A stretch of 64,000 nucleotides of DNA from Sphingomonas canadensis (GTDB lineage Bacteria; Pseudomonadota; Alphaproteobacteria; Sphingomonadales; Sphingomonadaceae). Below are positions 33,349 through 43,996 of this stretch, piece by piece. The translations under genes were made by a program, and so were the position numbers. The stretch covers positions 146,501 to 210,500 of the forward strand of contig NZ_JAPDRA010000008.1 in the NCBI RefSeq assembly GCF_026013525.1, read 5' to 3'. Within the stretch, counting starts at the first letter, position 1; every line of letters starts with the position of its first letter. The notes beneath the pieces are model-generated. The model worked only from the letters and a program-made list of their open reading frames with translations, did not search any database and was not told the origin of the DNA.

Positions 33349-35178
33349 TCACTCGCTGTCGAACAGGCCCGCCAGTTGCTCGATCATCGTGCCGGCGAGC
33401 TGCTCGGCATCCATGATCGTCACGGCGCGCTGATAATATCGGGTGACGTCGTGGCCGATCCCGATCGCGACCAGCTCCACCGGAGAGCGGCCCTCGATCC
33501 AGGCGATCACCTGGCGCAGGTGACGTTCCAGATAGCTGCCCGAGTTCACCGACAGCGTCGAATCGTCCACCGGCGCGCCGTCGGAAATCACCATCAGGAT
33601 CTTGCGTTCCTCGGGCCGGGCGATGATCCGGTTGTGCGCCCACAACAGCGCCTCGCCGTCGATATTCTCCTTCAACAGCCCTTCGCGCATCATCAGGCCC
33701 AGCGACTTCTTGGCGCGGCGCCAGGGCTCGTCGGCCTGTTTGTAGACGATGTGGCGAACGTCGTTCAGGCGGCCCGGCTGCGGCGGGCGGCCCTCGGCCA
33801 GCCATTTCTCGCGGCTCTGCCCGCCCTTCCACGCGCGGGTGGTGAAGCCCAGAATCTCGGTCTTCACGCCGCAACGTTCCAGCGTGCGCGCCAATATGTC
33901 GGCGCTGATCGCCGCGATCGAGATCGGCCGGCCGCGCATCGATCCGCTGTTGTCGATCAGCAGCGTGACCACCGTATCGCGGAAATCGGTGTCGCGTTCG
34001 ATCTTGTAGCTGAGCGACTGCATGGGATTGACCACCACGCGCGCCAGCCGGGCGGCGTCGAGCAGCCCTTCGTCCTGATCGAAGTCCCAGCTCCGGTTCT
34101 GCTGCGCCATCAGCCGGCGCTGGAGCCGGTTGGCCAGCTTGGTCACCGCGCCCTGGAGGTGGAGGAGCTGCTGGTCGAGATAGGAGCGCAGCCGGTCCAG
34201 TTCCTCCGAATCGCACAGCTCGGTCGCGGCCACCACCTCGTCGAACTGGGTGGTGAAGGGCTTGTATTCGAATTGCGGGGGCAGGTCGCTCCACGGGCGG
34301 TTGGGGCGCACGGGCATCATGCCCTCCTCGCCCTCGTCGCCGGGCTCGCCGTCGCCGTCCTCCATCGCCTCCGACTGTTCCTGCTCGGTGCCGGATTCGT
34401 CGGTATCGTCGGACTCGCGCTGCTCGCCGCGCGCCTCCACCTCGCCATCGCCCTGCTGCGACTGGCTCTCGCCTTCCTGCTCGCCCTCGTCGCCGTCGTC
34501 GGTGCCTTCGTCCTCGCCGCCGCCCTCGTCGCTGTCGTCGGGGATCAGGTCGCCCTCGGTCAGCTCCAGATCCTGCAGCACGCGCTGAGCCAGCGTGGCA
34601 AAGGCGGCCTGATCGTCGATCGCCAGCGCCAGCGCGTCCAGATCGCCGCCCGCGCGGTCCTCGATCCAGTCGCGCACCAGCGCCATGCCCAGCGCCGCGC
34701 TGGCGGGCGATTCGAGCCCGGTCAGCCGCTCGCGCACCATCAGCCCGATCGCGGTGGAAAGCGGCACCTCGTCACGGGTGCGCGCCCGCGCGATCGGATC
34801 GGATCGCAGCTTCAGTTCCAGGCTGTGCGACAGATTGTCGCGGATGCCGGCATAACCCTTCGATCCCAGCGCCTCGACCCGCGCGGATTCCACGGCGTCG
34901 AACACCGCGCGCGCCGCCGCCTCACGCGGGGCGCCGCGCAGGTGGAGCGCGATATCGTGGTGGCGCATGCGCAGCGCAAAGCCATCGGCGAAGCCGCGCG
35001 CCTCAGCCACCTGGTCCGCGGGCAGCGCGCGCGCGGGCATAGGCACCTTGATGCTCTTGCCGGTCTGGTGCGGCGCATCGGCGGTGAAGCTCAGTTCCGC
35101 CTCACCCTCGCCCGAAAGCGCGCGCGCCGTGCCGGTGAGCACGTTGCGGAAGCGTTCAAGGGGAGAGTCGTTGGCCAT
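33349..35178 (-). CDS. cobT: aerobic cobaltochelatase subunit CobT
   Basis: The 609-residue product has the CobT N-terminal domain, a highly acidic linker at about 220-290 ([20 protein letters not shown] and onward) and a C-terminal von Willebrand A domain with a MIDAS motif near 405-410 ([11 protein letters not shown]). With CobS it forms the AAA+ chaperone-like complex that drives Co2+ insertion by CobN in aerobic cobalamin synthesis. The ATG at 35178 has AGGAAAG upstream. It lies 118 bp downstream of cobS on the same strand. cobN is not in the window. Confidence 0.95.
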   Translation of the reverse strand: MANDSPLERFRNVLTGTARALSGEGEAELSFTADAPHQTGKSIKVPMPARALPADQVAEARGFADGFALRMRHHDIALHLRGAPREAAARAVFDAVESARVEALGSKGYAGIRDNLSHSLELKLRSDPIARARTRDEVPLSTAIGLMVRERLTGLESPASAALGMALVRDWIEDRAGGDLDALALAIDDQAAFATLAQRVLQDLELTEGDLIPDDSDEGGGEDEGTDDGDEGEQEGESQSQQGDGEVEARGEQRESDDTDESGTEQEQSEAMEDGDGEPGDEGEEGMMPVRPNRPWSDLPPQFEYKPFTTQFDEVVAATELCDSEELDRLRSYLDQQLLHLQGAVTKLANRLQRRLMAQQNRSWDFDQDEGLLDAARLARVVVNPMQSLSYKIERDTDFRDTVVTLLIDNSGSMRGRPISIAAISADILARTLERCGVKTEILGFTTRAWKGGQSREKWLAEGRPPQPGRLNDVRHIVYKQADEPWRRAKKSLGLMMREGLLKENIDGEALLWAHNRIIARPEERKILMVISDGAPVDDSTLSVNSGSYLERHLRQVIAWIEGRSPVELVAIGIGHDVTRYYQRAVTIMDAEQLAGTMIEQLAGLFDSE

Positions 35179-35296
35179 TGGTCTTTCCTGCGAGCGCCGC
35201 GCGGGCGCGGTCAACCCAATCGCTGCCCGGCGGGCGCGGCGGCAGGCGTTCCGGGTGGCCGCGATCCCGATCCGGACATCGCGGCCCCTTGCCCGC

Positions 35297-36301
35297 TCAG
35301 GCCTTGCTTACCACGCTTTCCGGCAGATCGGTGCCGAACACGCGCTGATAATATTCGGCCACCTGCGCGCGTTCCGCCTCGTCGCACTTGTTGAGGAACG
35401 AGAGGCGGAAGGCGAAGCCGACGTCCTTGAAGATCATCGCGTTCTGCGCCCAGGTGATCACGGTGCGCGGGCTCATCACGGTCGAGATGTCGCCGTTGAT
35501 GAAGCCGCGGCGCGTGAGATCGGCCACGCGCACCATGTTTTCCACCGTCTCCTTGCCGCGCGGATCGTCATATTCGCCGGACTTGGCGAGCACGATCTGC
35601 GATTCCACCGCGGCCGGCAGATAGTTGAGCGTCATCACGATGTTCCAGCGGTCCATCTGGCCCTGGTTGATCTGCTGGGTGCCGTGATAAAGGCCGCTGG
35701 TATCGCCCAGGCCCACCGTGTTGGCGGTGGCGAACAGGCGGAACCAGGGGTTCGGGCGGATCACGCGGTTCTGGTCGAGCAGCGTCAGCTTGCCCTCGGT
35801 CTCCAGCACGCGCTGGATCACGAACATCACGTCCGGGCGGCCCGCGTCATATTCGTCGAAGACGAGCGCCGTCGGCGTCTGCAGCGCCCAGGGGAGCAGT
35901 CCCTCGCGGAACTCGGTGACCTGCTGGCCGTCCTTCAGCACGATCGCGTCGCGGCCGATCAGGTCGATACGGCTGATGTGCGCGTCCAGGTTGATGCGGA
36001 TGCACGGCCAGTTCAGCCGCGCCGCCACCTGCTCGATATGGCTCGACTTTCCGGTGCCGTGATAGCCCTGGATCATCACGCGGCGGTTGTGCGCGAAGCC
36101 CGCCAGGATCGCGAGCGTGGTATCCGGATCGAAGACATAGGCCGGATCGAGATCGGGCACGCGCTCGTCCGCCTCGCTGAACGCCGGGCATTCCATGTCC
36201 GAATCGATGCCGAACAGCTCGCGCACCTTCACCATGCGGTCGGGCGCGTCGAGGATGGTCGTCTCGCGGCTGTCGGGCTGCGCGTTGGGGATGTTGGTCA
36301 T
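35297..36301 (-). CDS. cobS: aerobic cobaltochelatase subunit CobS
   Basis: The 334-residue AAA+ ATPase has Walker A GYHGTGKS at 79-86, Walker [11 protein letters not shown] at 145-154 and sensor segment [15 protein letters not shown]. Length and motifs match CobS. It powers cobalt insertion into hydrogenobyrinic acid a,c-diamide together with CobT and CobN. The start at 36301 is preferred because the extra upstream 37 codons are Pro/Arg-rich and unlike the family. It is the first gene of the cobS-cobT-RHH run. Confidence 0.95.
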   Translation of the reverse strand: MTNIPNAQPDSRETTILDAPDRMVKVRELFGIDSDMECPAFSEADERVPDLDPAYVFDPDTTLAILAGFAHNRRVMIQGYHGTGKSSHIEQVAARLNWPCIRINLDAHISRIDLIGRDAIVLKDGQQVTEFREGLLPWALQTPTALVFDEYDAGRPDVMFVIQRVLETEGKLTLLDQNRVIRPNPWFRLFATANTVGLGDTSGLYHGTQQINQGQMDRWNIVMTLNYLPAAVESQIVLAKSGEYDDPRGKETVENMVRVADLTRRGFINGDISTVMSPRTVITWAQNAMIFKDVGFAFRLSFLNKCDEAERAQVAEYYQRVFGTDLPESVVSKA

Positions 36302-36447
36302 CTCAATTCTGGTCCTGGGCGGCGGTCGCCGCGGTTGGCGGTTGCGGGGTAGTGACTCGCGCACCGGGCCGCAACGGTCACTTGGCCACATGGCCGGATT
36401 TGTGCAACTCACCGCTGTGCAGAATCATCTGCATGGGGGGAATTTTG

Positions 36448-36918
36448 ATGAACCGTGTCTTCATGGCGGCGCCGCTTGGCGCGCTGATCCTGCTTGCCGG
36501 CTGTGGCGGGGGCAGCGCACCGGCGCCGTCCAACGCAGCCGCGCCCGCCAACGCGACGGTGCCCGCCGCGCCCGTGACGCCCGCTCCGGCGGACACTCCG
36601 GCTCCCGAGCCTTCGCCCAGTGCGGCCCCCGCCGTAGCCGCCGATGCCGGCGCGAAGCCGAGCTTCGACTGCGCCTCGCCCGATCTCGGCACGGCCGAGC
36701 ACATCATCTGCAACAGGCCCGAACTGGCGGAGGACGACCGCGAGATCGCCGCCGTCTACAAGCGGCTGCGCAGCCAGTTGCTCGCCCATGGCAAGGACGC
36801 GCTGATGGAGGAGCAGCAGGAATATCTGAACCGCCGCAGCGAATGCACCACCGAACGTTGCGTGTTCATGGCGCAGAAGGAGCGGCTCGACGAACTGCGC
36901 CAGGCCGAAAATCCCTGA
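36448..36918 (+). CDS. lipoprotein with LprI-like (lysozyme-inhibitor-type) domain
   Basis: The 156-residue product has a lipoprotein signal ending LLAGC (Cys20), an Ala/Pro-rich linker (about 25-70), and a C-terminal domain starting FDCASPDLGTAEHIICNRPE. Paired cysteines, helix-rich spacing and QQEYLNRRSEC continue that domain, which is the LprI/DUF1311-type pattern. Such proteins are periplasmic or membrane-anchored, and some inhibit lysozyme. The ATG at 36448 follows GGGGGG at 7-nt spacing. Confidence 0.8.
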   Translation: MNRVFMAAPLGALILLAGCGGGSAPAPSNAAAPANATVPAAPVTPAPADTPAPEPSPSAAPAVAADAGAKPSFDCASPDLGTAEHIICNRPELAEDDREIAAVYKRLRSQLLAHGKDALMEEQQEYLNRRSECTTERCVFMAQKERLDELRQAENP

Positions 36919-37032
36919 GCCTCACGCCCCGGCGTGTTCCGCATTCGTAACGATGCGGCCACGCCGGGGGTTTCCCTCAGCGCCCAATCGTGACACCTTG
37001 GCATCGTTAACCATTGTCCGCCCGGGAGTGCC

Positions 37033-37695
37033 ATGATGAAGCGCTTCGTCCTGCTCGCCGCGGCCGCGGCATCGCTCGCCGGCTGCAATCCGGACACGCC
37101 GGCCAACAACATCACCGTTACGCCCACGCCCACATCGACCCCGGCGCCGACGCCATGGCTGACGCAGGAGCCGCTGTGTTCGGGCACGATCACCCGCGCC
37201 GAATGGCTGGTGTGCGACAACAAGGGGCTGCGCGAGCTGCACCGCCGCCTGGCCGCGCAATGGGAATCGGGGCGCCAGGCGGCCAGCCCGGATCGCATGG
37301 AAGTGCTGGAAAACCAGCTCTACGCCCTGCTGACCGAACGCGACCTGTGCCAGGACGCGCCCTGCGTCGATCGCGCCTATCGCCGCTATCTCGATTCGCC
37401 GCCGCCCCAGGCCAAGCCGCCGGTGGCAGGCAAGCCCAAGCCGCGTCCGAAGCCCAGGCCCCGCCCGCGCGGCCATGGCGGCAACTGGGACGGCGGCCCG
37501 TGGCGCGACGGGCTGCAGAATTGCACGCGCGACATCGGCTGGGATCAGGCGCAGACGCTGGCGCAGCGCTGCCAGGCGGTCACCAACGGCTCGCGATCGG
37601 TGTGCAGCCCGCAACGGAGCTGTGCGTCGCTGGAGAATCTGATCGACAAGGGGTGCCGCACCAGCCGCCGCCCGCCGGGGTTCTGCCCGCGCTGA
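37033..37695 (+). CDS. Cys-rich lipoprotein with partial LprI-like segment
   Basis: The 220-residue product begins with a lipoprotein signal peptide ending SLAGC (Cys18). Residues 45-115 (LCSGTITRAEWLVCDNKGLR and ERDLCQDAPCVDRAYRRYL) resemble the LprI-type helical pattern. A Pro/Lys/Arg stretch (about 118-148) follows, then a Cys-rich C-terminus. It lies 114 bp after the first lipoprotein, suggesting a duplicated and diverged pair. Function unknown. Confidence 0.7.
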   Translation: MMKRFVLLAAAAASLAGCNPDTPANNITVTPTPTSTPAPTPWLTQEPLCSGTITRAEWLVCDNKGLRELHRRLAAQWESGRQAASPDRMEVLENQLYALLTERDLCQDAPCVDRAYRRYLDSPPPQAKPPVAGKPKPRPKPRPRPRGHGGNWDGGPWRDGLQNCTRDIGWDQAQTLAQRCQAVTNGSRSVCSPQRSCASLENLIDKGCRTSRRPPGFCPR

Positions 37696-37716
37696 CGGCG
37701 CCTTCGCGGATTGGCC

Positions 37717-38610
37717 TCAGCCGTCGCCCTTGACCGCAAGCCATTCGCGGATCGCGGCGTTGACCGGCGCGGGCTTCTCCCAGGTGACGAAATGGCCCGC
37801 GTCGGCGATGCGCACCACGGTCAGGTCGTCCACCACCGCGTCGAGCCCGTCGAGCTGCACGGGCAGCAGCGCGCCGTCCTTCATCCCCCAGATCACCAGC
37901 ACCGGCTGGGTCAGCGGCGGAAAGGGGCCGTCCAGCCAGCCGGGGGGCGTGGCCTCCTCGCCCGTCGCGGGGACGACCACCGTGCTGGCGCGATACCAGT
38001 TGAGCATCGCGGTCATCGCGCCCGGCTGCGACCATTGGTCCAGATAGGCGGCGCGCTCGTCCGCCATCAGCGCCGGATCGGCATGTTTGACGAAGGTGGT
38101 GTCGAAGAACCCCTCCACCCCGATCGCGGCGATATGCTTCTCCAGATCGGGGTTGCGGAAGGCGCGGATATACTGGCTCGCCTCGCGCTGGCCCGATCCG
38201 TCGAACATGCTGCGCTGAAAGACCAGCGGGTGCGGCGCGTTCAGGATGATCAGGCGGCGCACCCGCTGGGGATTCTGCAGCGCCGCGATCCAGGCGATCG
38301 CCCCGCCCCAGTCATGCCCCACCAGCGTGAAGCCCCGGATTCCGAAATGATCGGCAAGCGCGAACAGATCGGCGACGGTCTTCGCCGGGGCATATTCCTC
38401 AACCCCCTCGGGCTTGGACGATCGCGCGAAGCCGCGCTGATCGGGTGCGATCACGAAATGGTCGCGCGACAGATCGGCCATCTGGTGGCGCCAGGTGCGA
38501 TGCGACTCGGGGAAACCGTGGAGGAAGATCATCGCCGGGGCCGCGGGATCACCCGCCGACGCTACGTCAAGCTCGACCCCCGTCGAAAGCGCCACACGCT
38601 GCAGCTCCAT
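37717..38610 (-). CDS. alpha/beta-fold hydrolase (epoxide-hydrolase-like)
   Basis: This 297-residue alpha/beta hydrolase has an oxyanion-hole segment FLHGFPESHRTW and a nucleophile elbow GHDWGGAIAW, with Asp as the nucleophile. A late His is in ADAGHFVTWEKP. The HGFPE and GHDWGG motifs are typical of epoxide hydrolases and haloalkane-dehalogenase-like enzymes. The start at 38610 has AAGGAGAGGG upstream; upstream in-frame codons are unlike the family. Substrate unknown. Confidence 0.88.
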   Translation of the reverse strand: MELQRVALSTGVELDVASAGDPAAPAMIFLHGFPESHRTWRHQMADLSRDHFVIAPDQRGFARSSKPEGVEEYAPAKTVADLFALADHFGIRGFTLVGHDWGGAIAWIAALQNPQRVRRLIILNAPHPLVFQRSMFDGSGQREASQYIRAFRNPDLEKHIAAIGVEGFFDTTFVKHADPALMADERAAYLDQWSQPGAMTAMLNWYRASTVVVPATGEEATPPGWLDGPFPPLTQPVLVIWGMKDGALLPVQLDGLDAVVDDLTVVRIADAGHFVTWEKPAPVNAAIREWLAVKGDG

Positions 38611-38762
38611 TACCCTCTCCTTCTTTGCCACCGGGCTAGGCCGGGCGGGCGAAAGGGGCAAGGGGACGGGTTTGGGGAGGCGGGTCCAGCGTCCATCCCC
38701 CTCCGTCACGCGGCGCATGCCACCTCCGCCCGGCGGGGGAGGATTGCGCGATCAAAAGGAAA

Positions 38763-38790
38763 GGGCCGCCGGGAATGTTCCCGGCGGCCC
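38763..38790 (-). terminator. terminator downstream of pal
   Basis: A perfect 13-bp stem (GGGCCGCCGGGAA and its complement, TG loop) is followed on the minus strand by a T-rich TTTCCTTTT. It lies 29 bp beyond the pal stop and should end the tol-pal transcript. Confidence 0.8.
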
Positions 38791-38818
38791 TTCCTGTCGG
38801 CCCCGAAGGGACGGTCGC

Positions 38819-39325
38819 TTAGCTGATGACGATCGTCACCGCGCGGCGGTTCTGAGCCCAGCTCGCCTCGTCGGAGCTGAGCGCCAGCGGGCGTTCCTTG
38901 CCGTAGCTGATCGTGGTGATCCGCCCCGGCGCGACGCCACGGGCCGCCAGATAGTTCTTCGCGGCATTGGCGCGGCGATCGCCCAGCGCCAGGTTGTACT
39001 CGCGGGTGCCGCGCTCGTCGCAATGGCCCTCGATCGTCACGCGGACGGAGGGATAGCGGAGCAGCCACTGCGCCTGGGTGTCCAGGATCGCGCGCGCCTG
39101 GGCATCCAGGTCATACTGGTCATAGGCGAAGTGGACCGTATCGCTCATCACCGAGCGCTTGAAGTCCTCGGCGGAGCCGGGGCGGATGGTGTCGCCCCCG
39201 CCATTGTCGACGACGGTGCCGTTATCCGGGCCGGGACCCGGCACGTCGGGCGGCGGCGTCTTGGTGCAACCGGCCAGCGCGATCAGCGCGGCGGCGAGCA
39301 GGAACCCCGATTTCGTCCTGGCCAT
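38819..39325 (-). CDS. pal: peptidoglycan-associated lipoprotein Pal
   Basis: The 168-residue product has a lipoprotein signal (MARTKSGFLLAAALIALAGC) and an OmpA-like peptidoglycan-binding domain (VHFAYDQYDLDAQARAILDT; ITIEGHCDERGTREYNLALG; NRRAVTIVI). Pal is anchored in the outer membrane and binds peptidoglycan and TolB, coordinating envelope constriction at division. It is the last gene of ybgC-tolQRAB-pal. A start at 39325 gives a proper signal peptide. Confidence 0.96.
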   Translation of the reverse strand: MARTKSGFLLAAALIALAGCTKTPPPDVPGPGPDNGTVVDNGGGDTIRPGSAEDFKRSVMSDTVHFAYDQYDLDAQARAILDTQAQWLLRYPSVRVTIEGHCDERGTREYNLALGDRRANAAKNYLAARGVAPGRITTISYGKERPLALSSDEASWAQNRRAVTIVIS

Positions 39326-39388
39326 CTTCTTTCTCCTTCCTATCGCCCGCCTTGCCACGGGCAGTTCAACCCAAGCGCAATAAACGTT

Positions 39389-40783
39389 CTACGGCCGAAT
39401 CGGTCCCCACGCCGGGTCCGATCCATCGAGTGGCGTCGGTATCTTGCGCGCATTCGCCCCCGTCAGGTCAACAGACCAGAGATCGGGGCGTCCCGATCCG
39501 GGAGCGGCGCGGAAGAACATCAGCACGCGGCCGTTGGGCGCCCAGCTCGGCCCCTCGTCGCCCCAGCTCTCGGTCAACAGCCGCTCGCCGCCGCCGCCGG
39601 GGCTCATGATGCCGATGCGGAAGGCACCGCCGCCGATGCGCGTGAACGCCACCAGATCGCCGCGCGGGCTCCACACCGGGGTGGCATAGCGCCCCCCGCC
39701 GAAGCTGATGCGCTGCTGGTTCGAACCATCGGCATCCATCACATAGAGCTGCTGGCTGCCGCTGCGATCGCTCTCGAACACGATGCGCCGACCGTCGGGC
39801 GAATAGCTGCCGCCGGTATCGATGCCAGGCGAGGTGGTGAGCCGCTGGGGCGTGCCGCCGCTGGCGCTGACGCGATACAGATCGGTGTTGCCCGCGATCG
39901 CCATGGAGAACAGCACCCAGCGCCCGTCCGGCGAGAAACGCGGCGCGAAGTTCAGGTTGACGTTCGACACCAGCAGCCGCTGGCGCCGCGCCTTCATGTC
40001 ATAGATGTAGATCGCCGGGCGATCGTCCTCATAGCTCATGAAGACGATGCGGCCCTGGTCGGGCGAAAGGCGCGGGGTGAGCACGATCGACTGGCCGTTG
40101 GTCAGGAACCGGTGATTCGCGCCATCATAATCCATGATCGCGAGCTGCTTGATACGCCGGTTCTTCGGCCCGCGCTCCGCGACATAGACGACCTGGCTGT
40201 CGAAATAGGGGCCTTCGCCCGTCAGCCGCGAATAGACCGCGTCGGCGCACTTATGCGCCGCCCGCCGCCAATCGCCCACGCCCACCACAAAGCCCTGGCG
40301 CAGCAGCTCCGCCTGGGTGGACATGTCGTAAAGGTAGCAGCCCACGGTGAGCGTGCCGTTGCTGTTCGCGCGGACATAGCCCTGCACCAGCGCCTGCGCG
40401 CCGAAGGTGGCCCAGCTTCCGTAATTGGGCGCGTTGACCTCCGAATAGGCGATCGGCCGCGCCGAATTGGGGCCGACGGTGCGGAACAGGCCGGTGTTGC
40501 GCAGATCGTCGTCGATCACGCTCGAAAGCTTGCGCCCCAGCTCATCGGTGGAGCCGGCGGTGGTGGCGGTGACGCTGGCGGTGGGCATCGCCGGGATGAC
40601 GATCGGCAAGGGCGCCGACTGGCCACCCTCCAGATCGACCACGAGTTCGTCGTCTTCCTGAGCCCCGCCCGCCTGCTGCGCCGGCGGAACCTGAATGGGC
40701 GGAGCCTGCACCGGCTGGGCCGCCGCCGCATGGGCGAACGTGGCGCCAAGCACCGCGATCCCGATCGCCACAATCTTGCGCAT
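39389..40783 (-). CDS. tolB: Tol-Pal system protein TolB
   Basis: The 464-residue periplasmic protein has a signal peptide (about 1-23), an N-terminal TolB domain and WD40/PD40-type beta-propeller repeats. Repeat signatures include [41 protein letters not shown] and [13 protein letters not shown]. It links TolA and Pal in the periplasm. The ATG at 40783 has AGGAG at 6-nt spacing. It is 10 bp downstream of tolA. Confidence 0.97.
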   Translation of the reverse strand: MRKIVAIGIAVLGATFAHAAAAQPVQAPPIQVPPAQQAGGAQEDDELVVDLEGGQSAPLPIVIPAMPTASVTATTAGSTDELGRKLSSVIDDDLRNTGLFRTVGPNSARPIAYSEVNAPNYGSWATFGAQALVQGYVRANSNGTLTVGCYLYDMSTQAELLRQGFVVGVGDWRRAAHKCADAVYSRLTGEGPYFDSQVVYVAERGPKNRRIKQLAIMDYDGANHRFLTNGQSIVLTPRLSPDQGRIVFMSYEDDRPAIYIYDMKARRQRLLVSNVNLNFAPRFSPDGRWVLFSMAIAGNTDLYRVSASGGTPQRLTTSPGIDTGGSYSPDGRRIVFESDRSGSQQLYVMDADGSNQQRISFGGGRYATPVWSPRGDLVAFTRIGGGAFRIGIMSPGGGGERLLTESWGDEGPSWAPNGRVLMFFRAAPGSGRPDLWSVDLTGANARKIPTPLDGSDPAWGPIRP

Positions 40784-40793
40784 CAAAAGCTCC

Positions 40794-41584
40794 TCACCCT
40801 TTCAGCCTGTAGTTCAGCCGGAATGTCTTCCACCCCCGGGTCACGTCGTACAGCTCGGCCGGCAGCCCGCGCAGCGGCGAGCAGCTCGCAAAGATCGCCT
40901 TCACCGCATCGTCGACCCGGCGCACATAGCGTTCGTTGCTGTCGTCGACGCCATTATGTCCCACGATCTGCACCGGCGCGGCAAGCGAGCCGTCGCGATT
41001 TAGCTGGAGACGGACCACCGCCTGGATACGCTCGGCTCCCGGCCCCGGGCTGACCTGGCGGTTGGCGCAGGGCTGGACCTGGCGGATGATCGCCGACGCG
41101 ATGTTCGCCGCCGCCTCCCCGGTCATCGTCGCGGGCGGGTTGGTGGAACGGCTGTCGTTGGGGCGGTTACCGCGGCCGAATTCCGCCGCATAATCGGGCA
41201 GGCCGCCGCTGGAACGGTTGCCGCTGCCGCTGCCGCCCGCGCGCGAATTGCTGCGCTCCGGCTTGCGCTCGGCGGCGTTCGCGTCGGGCTTGGGCTGCGG
41301 CTTGGGCGGATCGGGCTTGGTCACCGGCTTGGGATCGGGCTCGGGCGGCGCGGGCTCGGGCTCGATCGGGGCGTCCAGCTCGGATTTCTTGGCCGCCTCG
41401 GGCTCGGTGCTGACCACGGGGGCCATCTGCTCGAGCCCGACCTTGTCCACCAGCGAAACCTCCATCGCGGGCGGCGGCGGCGGGCGATTGTTCGATTCCG
41501 ACAGGAAGCCGATGGCCAGCAACGCGAACAGCGCGGCGTGCCCGATGCCCGCGACCGCGAGCCCGGCGACCTCGCCGCGCGAAA

Positions 41585-41588
<4 letters not shown>
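40794..41588 (-). CDS. tolA: TolA-like energy-transducing protein
   Basis: The 264-residue protein has one N-terminal TM helix (about 7-27), a Pro/Lys/Glu-rich periplasmic linker (about 45-125) and a C-terminal globular domain ([20 protein letters not shown]). The linker is shorter than in E. coli TolA, as is usual in sphingomonads. It transmits proton-motive force from TolQR to TolB/Pal. The start overlaps tolR by 4 bp. Confidence 0.9.
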
Positions 41589-42085
<497 letters not shown>

Positions 42086-42089
42086 GCCG

Positions 42090-42779
42090 TTACGCCTCGC
42101 TCTCCAGCCGCCGGCTGAGCGTGGCGTGGAACCCGTCGGCGAAGCGATTGAGCCGCGCCTCGATGCGGTTGATGCGGTGGCTGAAGCGGTTGTACGCGAT
42201 CACCGCCGGAATGGCCGCGAACAGGCCGATGGCGGTGGCGAACAGCGCCTCCGCGATGCCCGGCGCCACCACCGCGAGCGACGAATTCTGTTCGCGCGCG
42301 ATGCTGGTGAAGCTGTTCATGATGCCGACGACGGTGCCGAACAGGCCGACGAAGGGCGCGACCGAACCCACCGTGGCGAGGAAGTTCAGCCGGTCCGCCA
42401 GCTTGTCGATCTCGTTGGCGATGGTGGCGCCCATGGTGGTGGCCAGCCGCTCGCGCGTACCTTCGCGATCGATACTCTTGCCCGCGGTCGAGCGGCGCCA
42501 TTCGGTGACGCCCGCAGCGAAGACGCGCGCGATCGGCTGGTCGCGCCCGGCGGCGCGGCGGTGGAACTCGTCGATGTCGTCGGCCTCACGGTAATCGTCC
42601 TCGAACCGGTCGATGTCCTTGCGTGTGGCGGCCAGGCGGAAGCCGAAGCTGATGATGATCGCCCAGCTCCACAGGCTGGCCAGGCACAGCCCGGCCATCA
42701 CCGCCTGCACTAGCCAATGGGCATGCACGATCAGCGATATCAGCGACATGCTGGCGGGGTCGGTATTCCAGAAATCCAT
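42090..42779 (-). CDS. tolQ: TolQ, MotA/TolQ/ExbB proton-channel protein
   Basis: The 229-residue protein has three TM helices (about 20-42, 130-152 and 165-190) with the conserved TVGSVAPFVGLFGTVVGIMN and AEALFATAIGLFAAIPAVIAYN segments. The ATG at 42779 is used; longer upstream in-frame extension lies inside ybgC. It forms the proton channel with TolR. Confidence 0.97.
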   Translation of the reverse strand: MDFWNTDPASMSLISLIVHAHWLVQAVMAGLCLASLWSWAIIISFGFRLAATRKDIDRFEDDYREADDIDEFHRRAAGRDQPIARVFAAGVTEWRRSTAGKSIDREGTRERLATTMGATIANEIDKLADRLNFLATVGSVAPFVGLFGTVVGIMNSFTSIAREQNSSLAVVAPGIAEALFATAIGLFAAIPAVIAYNRFSHRINRIEARLNRFADGFHATLSRRLESEA

Positions 42780-42787
42780 GATCCTGT

Positions 42788-43234
42788 TCAGTCTCCCTTG
42801 GTGACCAGCGGCTCGAATGCCGTCAGCCATTCGGCCGGCTGGCGCCGCGGACGGCCCGAGGGGGAGACGAACACCGCCTCGACTTCCGCCTCGCTCAATA
42901 TCGTCCCGCCGCGCATGACTCTCTGATGAACGACCACCGCGGCAGGCCTGAGGCTGAGTACCCGGCTGGCCACCGTCAGCTCGTCGCCCAGCCGCGCCGG
43001 AGCGCGATACTGGATGGCGAGCCCGCGCACCGCATAGGCCCCCTCGCCCCCCTCCTGCGCCGTCCGCTGGTCGATCCCGGCGGCGAGCAGCATATCGGAG
43101 CGCGCCCGTTCCATGAACCGCAGATAGTTGGCGTGATAGACCACCCCCGTCAGATCGGTGTCCTCGAAATAGACACGCAGGACGAAAAGATGTTCCACGC
43201 CGGCGAAGCGGCCGAGGGGGGCGTTGCCGTCCAT
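42788..43234 (-). CDS. ybgC: YbgC-type acyl-CoA thioesterase
   Basis: This 148-residue hotdog-fold protein has the catalytic signature YFEDTDLTGVVYHANYLRFM (Asp in the T-D-x-x-G-V motif). YbgC proteins hydrolyse acyl-CoA or acyl-ACP and are the usual first gene of the tol-pal operon. tolQ follows after 8 bp. No cpoB/ybgF gene follows pal in this window. Confidence 0.95.
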   Translation of the reverse strand: MDGNAPLGRFAGVEHLFVLRVYFEDTDLTGVVYHANYLRFMERARSDMLLAAGIDQRTAQEGGEGAYAVRGLAIQYRAPARLGDELTVASRVLSLRPAAVVVHQRVMRGGTILSEAEVEAVFVSPSGRPRRQPAEWLTAFEPLVTKGD

Positions 43235-43297
43235 GCCAGCCGGTTAGCCGCGGAACGGGGCGCTGGGAAGGCCACAAACGGACGGGCTTGCGTTCAT

Positions 43298-43331
43298 GTA
43301 ACCCTTAGGTTACTTGTAACCCGAAGGTTAC
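43298..43331. promoter_or_regulatory. two tandem 16-bp palindromic operators
   Basis: GTAACCCTTAGGTTAC (43298-43313) and GTAACCCGAAGGTTAC (43316-43331) are perfect GTAACC/GGTTAC palindromes with 4-bp centres, 18 bp apart. They end 16 bp before the ATG at 43348. A small XRE-type regulator is encoded in the same operon, so autoregulation is the simplest reading. Confidence 0.6.
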
Positions 43332-43347
43332 ATCAGGGAGACCGGGG

Positions 43348-43800
43348 ATGAACACGAACGACCTGGCCGAAGCCGAGATGCTGGGCCGGCGCCGCGCGCG
43401 GATGTGGCCCGCGCTGTCGGCGATCTTCCTGTTCCAGCAGATGGTGTTCTTCGCCCATCCCGACGCGGGGCAGCCGCAGCGGATGGTGGAGTGGGTGCGC
43501 GTTTCGGCGTGGCTGATGCTGACGCTGGTGCTGATCGCCGCGCTGTGGAGCGGCGGATACTGGGTGAAGCGCCGGGCCGTGCGCGCGCTGATGAACGACG
43601 AGGTGACGCGCGCCAACCGCGCCGACGCGCTGGCGCTGGGCTTTCTGCTGGCGATGCTGGCGGCGGTGGCGCTGTATGTGGCCGCGATGTTCGAGCCGGT
43701 GCCGGTGCGCGCCGCGCTGCATGTGGTGCTCAGCACCGGCATCGCATCGGCGCTGATCCGCTTCGGCCTGCTCGAACGGCGCGCCTATCGCGATGCCTGA
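43348..43800 (+). CDS. small inner-membrane protein upstream of an XRE regulator
   Basis: The 150-residue protein has four predicted TM helices (about 20-36, 50-70, 91-112 and 118-138) separated by short basic loops. GGGAG precedes the ATG at about 9-nt spacing. Its stop overlaps the start of the XRE gene by 8 bp, so the two are coupled. Paired membrane protein/XRE genes occur widely; the membrane protein may modulate the regulator. No specific family is recognised. Confidence 0.8.
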   Translation: MNTNDLAEAEMLGRRRARMWPALSAIFLFQQMVFFAHPDAGQPQRMVEWVRVSAWLMLTLVLIAALWSGGYWVKRRAVRALMNDEVTRANRADALALGFLLAMLAAVALYVAAMFEPVPVRAALHVVLSTGIASALIRFGLLERRAYRDA

Positions 43801-43996
43801 GCTGGGCAACAACATCCGCGCCGCGCGCGAGGAATGCGGCTGGACCCAGGCCGAGCTGGCCGCGCGCGTCGGCGTATCGCGCAAGACGATCAACACGGTG
43901 GAGAATGGCGTGTTCGTGCCCTCCACCGTGATCGCGCTGCGCATCGCGCGGGCGCTGGACCGTCCGGTGGAGGCGCTGTTCTTCCTGCCCGGATGA
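43793..43996 (+). CDS. small XRE-family HTH regulator
   Basis: The 67-residue protein is almost entirely an HTH_3/XRE domain: IRAAREECGWTQAELAARVG, then VSRKTINTVENGVFVPSTV, then ALRIARALDRPVEALFFL. This compact type (YozG/HTH-type) commonly regulates its own operon. It overlaps the upstream membrane-protein gene. It is convergent with ruvB, with adjacent stop codons. Confidence 0.93.
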   Translation: MPELGNNIRAAREECGWTQAELAARVGVSRKTINTVENGVFVPSTVIALRIARALDRPVEALFFLPG

